Assembly: GCF_900128485.1 (NCBI RefSeq)
Contig: NZ_LT635861.1
Location: forward strand, 36,723 to 100,722
Direction: 5' to 3'
Length of the DNA stretch: 64,000 nt
DNA from: Duodenibacillus massiliensis
GTDB lineage: Bacteria > Pseudomonadota > Gammaproteobacteria > Burkholderiales > Burkholderiaceae_F
The notes below the pieces were generated by a model, which saw nothing but the letters and a program-made list of their open reading frames with translations, had not been told where the DNA came from and did no database searches. Positions 53,621 through 60,742 of this stretch are shown here, piece by piece. Every line of letters begins with the position of its first letter. Within the stretch, counting starts at the first letter, position 1. The translations under genes were made by a program, and so were the position numbers.

Positions 53621-54451
53621 ATGATTAAAAATCTCAAACCTTTTGCCGCGCTCTGCGTTGCGGCGGGGCTTGCCTTCGGCCTTGCGGGCTGCGGCGACAA
53701 GAAGACGGAAACGGCGCCTGCGGCGAAAGCGGATAAAACGCTCGTGATCGGCGTCTCCCCGGTGCCGGGCGGCGATATGATGAACTTCTTAAAGCCTAAG
53801 TTCGCGGAAAAAGGCGTGAACCTCAAGGTCGTGGAATTTTCCGACTACGTGCAGCCCAATATGGCGCTCTCAGATAAGTCGCTGGACGCCAACTTCTTTC
53901 AGCACAAGCCCTATCTTGATGACTTCGTGAAGCAGCATAACCTGAAGCTTGTGAGCTACGTGCCGGTCTTTATTGCGCCGATTGCGATCTACTCAAAGAC
54001 ACTGAAAAAGCCCTCTGACATTGCCGAGGGTGCCACGGTGAGCATTCCCAACGATCCCACCAACGGCGGCCGTGCGCTCATTCTTCTGCATCAGCAGGGC
54101 TTGATTAAGCTTGATAACCCCAAGAACCTCTTTGTGACGCCCGCCAACATCGTTGAGAACCCGAAAAAACTCAAGATCGTGGAAGTGGAGGCCGCGCAGC
54201 TGCCGCGGTCTCTGGACGACGTCGCGCTTGCCGTCATCAACTGCAACTTCGCGCTGGGTGCGGGTTTAAATCCCGTGAAGGATTCAATTGCGATTGAAGC
54301 CAAGGACTCGCCCTACGCCAACATCGTGGCAATCCGCGCCGGGGACGAAAACAGTCCGGAACTCAAGGTTTTAAAGGACCTCATCACTTCGCCGGAGATG
54401 AGGCAGTTTATTAACGAGAAGTTTAAGGGGAGCCTTGTGCCTGTCTTTTAA
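53621..54451 (+). CDS. metQ: MetQ/NlpA-type methionine-binding lipoprotein
   Basis: 276 residues from the ATG at 53621, chosen because the signal peptide with lipobox LAGC starts there; the upstream open frame shows no family resemblance. NlpA/MetQ signatures: VVEFSDYVQPNMALSDKSLD, ANFFQHKPYLDDF, SIPNDPTNGGRALILL. Binds D/L-methionine or a related compound for an ABC importer. MetN and MetI are not adjacent, so it is an orphan binding protein here. Followed by a strong terminator. Confidence 0.9.
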   Translation: MIKNLKPFAALCVAAGLAFGLAGCGDKKTETAPAAKADKTLVIGVSPVPGGDMMNFLKPKFAEKGVNLKVVEFSDYVQPNMALSDKSLDANFFQHKPYLDDFVKQHNLKLVSYVPVFIAPIAIYSKTLKKPSDIAEGATVSIPNDPTNGGRALILLHQQGLIKLDNPKNLFVTPANIVENPKKLKIVEVEAAQLPRSLDDVALAVINCNFALGAGLNPVKDSIAIEAKDSPYANIVAIRAGDENSPELKVLKDLITSPEMRQFINEKFKGSLVPVF

Positions 54452-54478
54452 GCCGGACGCTTTTTCTTAAACCGAAAG

Positions 54479-54530
54479 AGCCCTGCGCTTTTGCAGATCG
54501 TTTTGTCTGCGGCGGCAGGGCTTTCTTTTT
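54479..54530 (+). terminator. Intrinsic terminator after metQ
   Basis: AGCCCTGC and GCAGGGCT arms enclose an inner TTTGCAGA/TCTGC stem and are followed by TTTCTTTTT. Confidence 0.8.
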
Positions 54531-54545
54531 GCATAGTGCTGGAAA

Positions 54546-55085
54546 TCAGTCTTTAGGCGCCGCTACAAGCCTCAGAAGCCAAAGCAGGTCTTCAGCCTTT
54601 TCGCAGCCGCTTTTCTGCGCGAGTTCGGCAATGCTTGTGATGTGCCAGAGAAAGGGCGTGGCCGAACTCACAAGGCCAAGTGCAGGACGCGCCGTATTGC
54701 GCCAGGGTGCGGTAAGAATCTTCGTGCAGGCAATGTAGCCGCAGACCGTTAGAAGCTGCTCGCGTTTGGTGAGCGTCAGAAACAGCGACTCGCTGCAGCG
54801 CATGATGGTGTCGATGCGCGCGGCGGCATAGGTGGCTTCGGCTAAGCCCACGGGAAGGCGCAGAGCAGCGTCGGTCACTTCTGCGCCAAGCGCCGCCCGG
54901 TACGCGGCAATCCGCTCCTTGGGTCTTAAGCGTAGGGCGACAGCGAGCGCTGCCGTGCGGGCAGCGTCCTCCGTGAGGCCGCAGGCAAAGACTTCAGCGG
55001 CCGTTAAAAGGGCGGCTTCTGAAACCGGTACCTGCGGGTCTTCGGCGTCGGTGCGCGCCAAAAAAGCGAGAAAAGAATCGTCCAT
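54546..55085 (-). CDS. Hypothetical helical protein
   Basis: 179 residues from the ATG at 55085; the frame is open 25 codons further upstream. Ala/Leu-rich and predicted almost all alpha (FLARTDAEDPQVPVSEAALL, TEDAARTAALAVALRLRPKE). No signal peptide or membrane segment, and no family recognised. It converges on metQ. It lies next to the truncated AAA+ gene in the same orientation, so it could have been its operon partner. Confidence 0.6.
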   Translation of the reverse strand: MDDSFLAFLARTDAEDPQVPVSEAALLTAAEVFACGLTEDAARTAALAVALRLRPKERIAAYRAALGAEVTDAALRLPVGLAEATYAAARIDTIMRCSESLFLTLTKREQLLTVCGYIACTKILTAPWRNTARPALGLVSSATPFLWHITSIAELAQKSGCEKAEDLLWLLRLVAAPKD

Positions 55086-55357
55086 GTTTTTTTCAGCAAG
55101 AGAAACAAGGTGTTCATTGAAAATACACGGGCATGCGGCAGATTGTGACGCATGCCGCATCAGCCCCTTTCTCAGAACCAGATTTTGTGTCCACGGGCTT
55201 CTTTTTCGGCCTTGAGCTCACAGTCAGCCTTAAGCCGCGCATGGAAGTCTTCAGCCGTTGCAGCAGCCGCAAATTTCGACTGCCGGGCAACGGCCGCGAA
55301 GTCCCCGGGCGTGACGTTATCGAGCGCTCCGACTTTCGCAAGCGTCGCTTCCGTCAC

Positions 55358-57087
55358 AGAATTTCCCGCAGGAAGCCCGGGGCTTGAGCCCCGGGAGGAA
55401 TGCGGGCTTTCGAAATTTTTTTAATCTTGGCCCAAACGCAGCCAAACCATGCACATAGTTTTCGCTTAAGGTATATTCAGCCGCTATGAAATCGCGCACA
55501 CCGTCCTTTGTCATCGAGCTGGGCCTGAAAATCGGAGAGGATCAGGAAAGTGCACTGGAGACCTACTTCTCCGATGCACGCCAGCTCTTCAATGCTGTTC
55601 TCGGAACGGCAAAGAAACGCGTGCGCGCCATGAAAAGCACTGAAGCATGGAAGCTGACGGCCGCGATGCCCAAAGGCAAAGACCGCAACAAGCGATTTAA
55701 GGAAATTCAGAAGTCCGCCCACCTTTCCGAGTATGCCCTGCATGATGTCGTGAAAGAGCACCGTGCCAAGGGCGGCTTTACAAAGCGCATCGGCATCAAC
55801 GAAGCGCAGAAAATTGCCACACGTGTCTGGCAGGGCATTGAGCGCTGGCTGCTTCATCAGGGCGGTCAGCCGCGGTTTAAGAGTGCTAAACGGGGCTTGC
55901 ACAGCGTTGAGGGAAAATCAAACAAAACAGGGTTGCGTTGGAAGGACAAGACGTGGACGCTCGAGGTTCTGGATCTGGTGATAAAGGCTGAAGCGCCGGA
56001 TGCCTGGCAGAAAGAAGCTCTTCTTTCAGCAACAGATCCGTCCGGTTTTAAGCGTGTCAAATACTGCCGTCTTCTCTGGCGGATGATCCGCGGCCGTATG
56101 CGCTACTTTGTTCAGCTCATTGTCGAAGGCGTACCGCCCGTCAAGCACGTTTATGCTCCCAAGGATCTCAAGGTGGCTGTTGACCCGGGCCCGAGGACCA
56201 TGACTTTTTACAGCCCCGAGTGGCAGCAGAAGATTTTGGTGAGCGCGGGCACTGTCTCTCAGGAAAAGGAGATTGCGCGTCTTTTACGTGCCATGGACCG
56301 CTCCCGCAGAGACACGAATCGGGAGTGCTACAACGCGGACGGCACCGTTAAAGCCGCCGGAAAAAAGATTGTCTGGAAGGAATCCAAGACCTATAAGGCA
56401 ACAAAGGCAAAACTTGCGGATCTGTACCGCCGCCAGGCGGAAACCCGCCGTTGCCTGCACGGCGAAGTGATTAACCAGGTGTTCGGCAGGGCCGGCACCG
56501 TCATTGTGGAGAAGAACTCATACAAAGCATTTCAGAGAGCCGGATACGGCAAGAGTTTGGGCAAAAGCGGTATTGCAGGATTGATAACCCGGATGACAAG
56601 TAAGGCTGAAAGCGCCGGCTGTTGTGTAGTGGAAGTCAGTCCCCGGAAACTGCGCCCGAGTCAGCACGATCCCGAAACGGGAACGTACCGGAAGAAAGCT
56701 CTTTGGGAGAGAAGTCATCAGTTGGGAGATACGGGCTGGTACATGGACCGCGATGTCGCGGCCGCCATGAACCTGTATTTTGCGGATCCCGCCACTGACA
56801 GCTACGATCTGAAGGCTGAGCAATCAGCGCTTGCGAGGCTCAAACAAGTCTCAGGGAACGCCGGATCGATAGTGCAGTACAAACCAGCGAATCGGCAAGA
56901 CGAAGCAGTCCTTCGCCGGAACCGACGGATCGAGCTGATGAAGCCCGTACCCGTAGAGCGGTTGCGTTTTAAATGTTCCTGTGGTGCAGGGGACGCCCGG
57001 GCAGACAAGGCCTCAAAAACCTTGGCTGTTACGGGAAAGCCTGCACCGTGTCAGGAAACCCCGCGCTTTCAAGCGCGGGTTGTTTAG
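55358..57087 (+). mobile_element. IS200/IS605-type tnpB-only element, copy C
   Basis: Complete copy: left end AGAATTTCCCGCAGG with nested stems (55366-55407) preceded by TCAC, intact tnpB, and a right end with the GCGC palindrome (57057-57081) and the terminal GTTTAG. No tnpA inside, so transposition would need TnpA in trans; a related left end with tnpA starts at 63741. Confidence 0.82.
55486..57087 (+). CDS. tnpB: TnpB-like RNA-guided nuclease, intact copy
   Basis: 533 residues. The RuvC triad is visible as D233 (LKVAVDPGPRT), E342 (TVIVEKNSYKAF) and D421 (YMDRDVAAAMNLYF). The usual zinc ribbon between RuvC-II and -III (two CxxC) is absent: that stretch reads RPSQHDPETGTYRKKALWER. A long C-terminal extension of about 110 residues follows RuvC-III, with KCSCG its only cysteine pair. 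Longer than the 400 residues of typical IS605 TnpB. TnpB proteins cut DNA guided by an RNA from the element's right end; activity of this divergent form is untested. Start chosen at the ATG shared by all copies. Confidence 0.85.
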   Translation: MKSRTPSFVIELGLKIGEDQESALETYFSDARQLFNAVLGTAKKRVRAMKSTEAWKLTAAMPKGKDRNKRFKEIQKSAHLSEYALHDVVKEHRAKGGFTKRIGINEAQKIATRVWQGIERWLLHQGGQPRFKSAKRGLHSVEGKSNKTGLRWKDKTWTLEVLDLVIKAEAPDAWQKEALLSATDPSGFKRVKYCRLLWRMIRGRMRYFVQLIVEGVPPVKHVYAPKDLKVAVDPGPRTMTFYSPEWQQKILVSAGTVSQEKEIARLLRAMDRSRRDTNRECYNADGTVKAAGKKIVWKESKTYKATKAKLADLYRRQAETRRCLHGEVINQVFGRAGTVIVEKNSYKAFQRAGYGKSLGKSGIAGLITRMTSKAESAGCCVVEVSPRKLRPSQHDPETGTYRKKALWERSHQLGDTGWYMDRDVAAAMNLYFADPATDSYDLKAEQSALARLKQVSGNAGSIVQYKPANRQDEAVLRRNRRIELMKPVPVERLRFKCSCGAGDARADKASKTLAVTGKPAPCQETPRFQARVV

Positions 57088-57360
57088 CTCCCAGCTGTGC
57101 CCGGCGCCGCGCCTATCCTGCAGAAACGAATCGGCTTCATCGATTAAAAGAACGGCATCGTCCTTGCGGGCTTCTTCAAAGGCACGGGCGATGTTTTGTT
57201 CCGTTGCGCCCACCCAACAACTTAAAAGGTCGGAGGCGCGCCGCACCATCAGAGGTTTATGAGGACTGGATGGCAAACCTTCCGCTTTACGCGGTCTCGG
57301 CGCTTGATTTTGATGCTTGGCCACAACTCCGGATGAAGAACCAAAAGGCCTGAGAAAACG

Positions 57361-59871
57361 TCAGAAGGCAAAGAAATCCTTCACGCTCTGCCAGATGCTG
57401 CGCTCAGAGCCGTTTTGCGGATGGCGATTTGCGCCCGTGCCGCGCCCCTGGGCTCTGAGGAGGTTTTTGCGGGACTCATCCCAGGCAAAGGTCCAGACGG
57501 GAGAAGCCGCTTTGCCGGAGAGCTCCGCATTGATGCGCACCGCGGGAATCCCGTTACCCGGTGCAAACATCGTGAGCGCCTTACCCGTGATGGTGCCGGC
57601 GGCAATATCCACGCTGAAGTCGGCGTTGGTGCGGGCAAAAACAGAGCGCGACACAAAGTTGGAGGCTTCAATCACGTGGTCTTTGAGTGCAAGGGAGCAT
57701 CCTGCCTCGTCAATCGCGGTCTTGGCGTCCGGAGCCGTCACGGCAGCTTCTTTAACGCGTCCTGCAACGACATCCCTCACGGAGCGGGCGCTTATGCCGT
57801 TATAGCTCCCCCGCAGAAGGCGCACCTGCGAGGTTCCTTCATAAGTCTCGGTGTCAAGCCCGACGCCCTTCACTTCAAACGTACCGTTCACAATACCGGT
57901 TAAGACGGGCTTGCCGCCCACGCTTGTAAAGAGTTTTTCAAGGTTCAGGCCGTCAAGTTTGCCGGCCATCACCCAGTCGGCTTCACTTGTGAGTTTGGCC
58001 TCTCCGAGAAGCCGGCCGTCGGCGGCATTCACAATGACGCGGGAGAGGTGCACGACGCCTTCGGTGAGGTTAAGCCGGCTGTGAAGCTGCGACGCCGTGA
58101 AACCCCCTGCGGCAATCTGTCCGATTCTCAGTTCTCCGTCAAAGTCGGCGAGATTTAACCACGCCAGTGACTGAAAGCGCGGCACGGCCTTAAGCTCAAT
58201 GTTGCCGAGCATCAGCTCACCCTTAAAGCGCGGGTGCGTGATGCCCGTTGCCGTACCGTTAAAGGAGAAGGGGGCTCCTGCAAAGGTGCCTGAGAGCCCG
58301 GCCTGTGCGCTGTCAGCCGGAATATCCACGTTCATGAAGCCTGAAACCTGGGCGGAGAAGTCCGCGGGAAGCGCCGCATCCCCTGTGACCGTAATGCGGG
58401 CCGTGAGGTTTTCAAGCTGCGCTTTTTTCGTGAGAAGCTCGGCGTCAACGGAAGAGGACACCTCGTAGGCGGTGATTTTTTCACCGGCGGCTTCGGTGTA
58501 GGAAGCGCGCATCTCGGGGCTTACAAGGCGCGCTGCGGCAAGCTTAAATTCCACGGCGCCCACGTGAATGTCGCCGGTTTCGTCCTCAGGGCGCGAAAGC
58601 GCCGCGCTCACGTTCACGCCGCTTGTTTCTTCGGGCGTAAAGCGCAGTTTGTCGGCAGCGGCGGAAACGCCCCAGGTTTTGTTTTCCTGTGTGAGATCCG
58701 CGGAAAACTTAAAGGCATCAAAACTAAGCGTCTGATCGGCAACCGAGAGATTGACCTTGCCTGAAGCACTGAAACTGCCTGTGATGCCGGTTAAGGCCTC
58801 TGCCGTGAGGCGCGCAAGCGCAAGGCGCTGTTCCCCGGCCGACGTGACGGCGGGTTCTGCCGCATGCGCAGGCCAAACAAAGCGCAGCCAGGCCGAGACT
58901 TCCTTGTAGGCCGCAGGCGTTGCGGGCGCGTCGGGAAGCGCAGGAATAGGGGTTGACTCAGCGGGTGCCGCGGGTTTCTGCGGCGTGTCGGCGGCCGGCG
59001 CGTCAGACGCAGGGGCTTCAGGCGCAGCGGCAGGCGCCGGGGTTTCTTGCGGCGCGCTCTGCGGCGTTTCTTCCGGAGCCGGCGTTTCAGCCGGCGTCTG
59101 AGGCGCCGCCGTCACGGGCGCGGGTTCGGCCGGTGTCTGAAGAACTTCAGCAGCCGGCACTTCCTTTTCTTGAGGCACATTGTCCGCGGAATTTGTCTCG
59201 GCTGCCGGCGTCTGAGGGGCTGTTTCGGCGTGCGCTGCGGGGGAGGATTCCTGTGCCGGAACTTCGGCCTTCACGGGACTTTCAGCAGAAGCCGTGATGC
59301 GGCCGTTCACGGTAAAGGGAACGGCGGAGAGTTCCGGAGAAAGCGTCTCAAGCGTGAGATCAAGATCGGCGGCATCCCAGTGGCGCAACGTTTCGTTATC
59401 TGCGGCGGTAAAGCGGATCGAACCGTTTGTGAGGTGAAGTTTCCCGACCTTGACGTCTTCGGGGAAGGTCCCTTGAGAAGCGGCTTCAAAAAAGGCGGTA
59501 AGCGACGGTTCGCGGGCGGTGACGGTGGTTTTGAGTCCCGCGATTTCCGCGTCCGACACACGCACGGCACCTAAAGCCAAAGACCAGAGCGAAGCGGAAA
59601 AACTGGCCGAATCAAATCGCGCCGTTTCGTGCCCGTCCGTTTTGCTGGCAAGACGCGCCGCGGGCAGCGTCACTTCGAGCGCCGGAAAGCGCTTGACGGT
59701 GATCTCGCCTGTCAGATGGAGGTCGGATGCGAGGTTGTCGGCTGCGTAAGCCGTCAGCCGCTCTTTGACCGCCTCAGCCGACAGACTCGCGTACAGGTAC
59801 GCTGCCATGGCCGCAACGGCAATGACAACAAGTAAAACGACGCACAAAAGTATCCGGGTAAGGCGGGACAT
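57361..59871 (-). CDS. AsmA-family protein with Ala/Pro-rich insertion
   Basis: 836 residues from the ATG at 59871, chosen because MSRLTRILLCVVLLVVIAVA gives the expected N-terminal membrane anchor; the frame is open 39 codons further. AsmA features: the AsmA start domain (LHLTGEITVKRFPALEVTLP), long beta-rich repeats and a C-terminal AsmA_2 region (VVAGRVKEAAVTAPDAKTAI). Family members are envelope proteins thought to move phospholipids between membranes. Unusual is a stretch of about 110 residues (near 200-310) made mostly of A, P, E, T and S, placed inside the N-terminal domain. Confidence 0.83.
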   Translation of the reverse strand: MSRLTRILLCVVLLVVIAVAAMAAYLYASLSAEAVKERLTAYAADNLASDLHLTGEITVKRFPALEVTLPAARLASKTDGHETARFDSASFSASLWSLALGAVRVSDAEIAGLKTTVTAREPSLTAFFEAASQGTFPEDVKVGKLHLTNGSIRFTAADNETLRHWDAADLDLTLETLSPELSAVPFTVNGRITASAESPVKAEVPAQESSPAAHAETAPQTPAAETNSADNVPQEKEVPAAEVLQTPAEPAPVTAAPQTPAETPAPEETPQSAPQETPAPAAAPEAPASDAPAADTPQKPAAPAESTPIPALPDAPATPAAYKEVSAWLRFVWPAHAAEPAVTSAGEQRLALARLTAEALTGITGSFSASGKVNLSVADQTLSFDAFKFSADLTQENKTWGVSAAADKLRFTPEETSGVNVSAALSRPEDETGDIHVGAVEFKLAAARLVSPEMRASYTEAAGEKITAYEVSSSVDAELLTKKAQLENLTARITVTGDAALPADFSAQVSGFMNVDIPADSAQAGLSGTFAGAPFSFNGTATGITHPRFKGELMLGNIELKAVPRFQSLAWLNLADFDGELRIGQIAAGGFTASQLHSRLNLTEGVVHLSRVIVNAADGRLLGEAKLTSEADWVMAGKLDGLNLEKLFTSVGGKPVLTGIVNGTFEVKGVGLDTETYEGTSQVRLLRGSYNGISARSVRDVVAGRVKEAAVTAPDAKTAIDEAGCSLALKDHVIEASNFVSRSVFARTNADFSVDIAAGTITGKALTMFAPGNGIPAVRINAELSGKAASPVWTFAWDESRKNLLRAQGRGTGANRHPQNGSERSIWQSVKDFFAF

Positions 59872-60039
59872 GATTCTGAAAAAAGCGGCTCTCCGATGAG
59901 TGTCCTCAGTTTGCCACAAAGGAAGTAAAAAAGCCCTCAAAAAGAAAGGCTTTGAGCAGTTTGTCGTGCCGGTTGTGTATTTGTACAACAGGGGCGGGCT
60001 TTTTTGAGAATTTTGCGATACAGCGCTGTGATGCCTTTG

Positions 60040-60045
60040 TATAAT
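60040..60045 (+). promoter_or_regulatory. Possible -10 box
   Basis: TATAAT is an exact -10 consensus. The best -35 at 17-base spacing (GATACA, 60017-60022) is poor. It lies about 240 bases before the small gene at 60284. The 400-base interval 59872-60283 otherwise shows only GC-rich hairpins such as CCGGCCG-TTT-CGGCCGG near 60189. Confidence 0.3.
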
Positions 60046-60283
60046 GTGGATACCTCAAAAAAGCGCCGTGTCTGCGGGCTATTTTCCGCGTTCGGAGCTT
60101 TTTCGTGGTGTGCGGTTCTGAGCGGTTGCGCCCGGTGCCGTACGGTTCATCTGCTCATACAGAAACCTGATTTGAGCCTTGCGGCTGCCGGCCGTTTCGG
60201 CCGGGCGGTCTGTTTCGGCATGAGCTTTTTCGGTTGCGCTCCTTTGGCGGCAGCCGTTTCTAAATGCATGAAGGATATTAAAA

Positions 60284-60613
60284 ATGCTGACTCAGACAAC
60301 GAAATGCGGTCTTTTTTTCCTGGGCGGTGTGGCGCTCGGTGCCTTGGGCGCCGTGGTGCTCACCAAGGGTGATCTGAAGGTTAAGCCCCTGGCGTCCGAA
60401 CTTTTAAGCGGCGGCATTGATTTGAAGGATAAGCTTCTTGCCTCCGTCGAGGGCGTCAAGGAAGACCTCGCCGACGTCGTTGCCGAAGCGCAGGTGAAGT
60501 CGCAGGAACGCCGCGAAGCCAAGGAAGTGGCCGATGCCGCTCCCAAGGCTGCCGTGAAGGCCAAGACCACCCGCAAGCCCCGCGCCCGTAAGACGGCTGC
60601 GGTTGCCGCTTAA
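60284..60613 (+). CDS. Small membrane-anchored protein of a P-type ATPase module
   Basis: 109 residues. One glycine-rich N-terminal membrane helix (LFFLGGVALGALGAVVLTKG), an amphipathic middle part (LKDKLLASVEGVKEDLADVV) and a C-terminal tail very rich in Lys, Arg and Ala (KAKTTRKPRARKTA), resembling a histone tail. Similar small proteins often precede P1B-type ATPases with HMA_2 domains; their role is unknown, perhaps assembly or metal sensing. Separated from the ATPase gene by a hairpin. Confidence 0.7.
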   Translation: MLTQTTKCGLFFLGGVALGALGAVVLTKGDLKVKPLASELLSGGIDLKDKLLASVEGVKEDLADVVAEAQVKSQERREAKEVADAAPKAAVKAKTTRKPRARKTAAVAA

Positions 60614-60633
60614 TTTTTTCGGGCAGTTTTGAT

Positions 60634-60670
60634 GCGCCCGGCCGATTGACAAGGTCGGCTGCGGGCGCTT
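60634..60670 (+). terminator. Hairpin between the small gene and the P-type ATPase
   Basis: GCGCCCG-CCGA and TCGG-CGGGCGC arms are followed by TTT only. A weak terminator or attenuator within the module. Confidence 0.5.
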
Positions 60671-60742
60671 TGCGTCAGAAGGGAGCGGTGAGGCGAGCCG
60701 CTCCTTTGTCGTTTTGTTTCGTCTGTTTTTGGTGGATTTCCA

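Larger units (their letters stand above)
55172..57256 (-). pseudogene. AAA+ ATPase gene interrupted by tnpB element copy C
   Basis: Minus strand. Upstream piece (57088-57256): RRASDLLSCWVGATEQNIAR and DDAVLLIDEADSFLQDRRGA, the Walker B and second region of an AAA+ ATPase. Downstream piece (55172-55357): VTPGDFAAVARQSKFAAAAT and EDFHARLKADCELKAE, the typical C-terminus. The element sits between, and the sensor/arginine-finger region that should join the pieces is missing, so insertion was accompanied by deletion. The N-terminus with Walker A is also lost; at 57250-57350 the plus strand instead reads YEDWMANLPLYAVSALDFDA to a stop, a fragment of some other gene. Confidence 0.7.

Noticed and set aside
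60004..60372. 122-codon frame overlapping the start of the small gene at 60284
   Set aside because: Cys/Arg-rich composition, no ribosome binding site, and it overlaps a better-supported gene in another frame.
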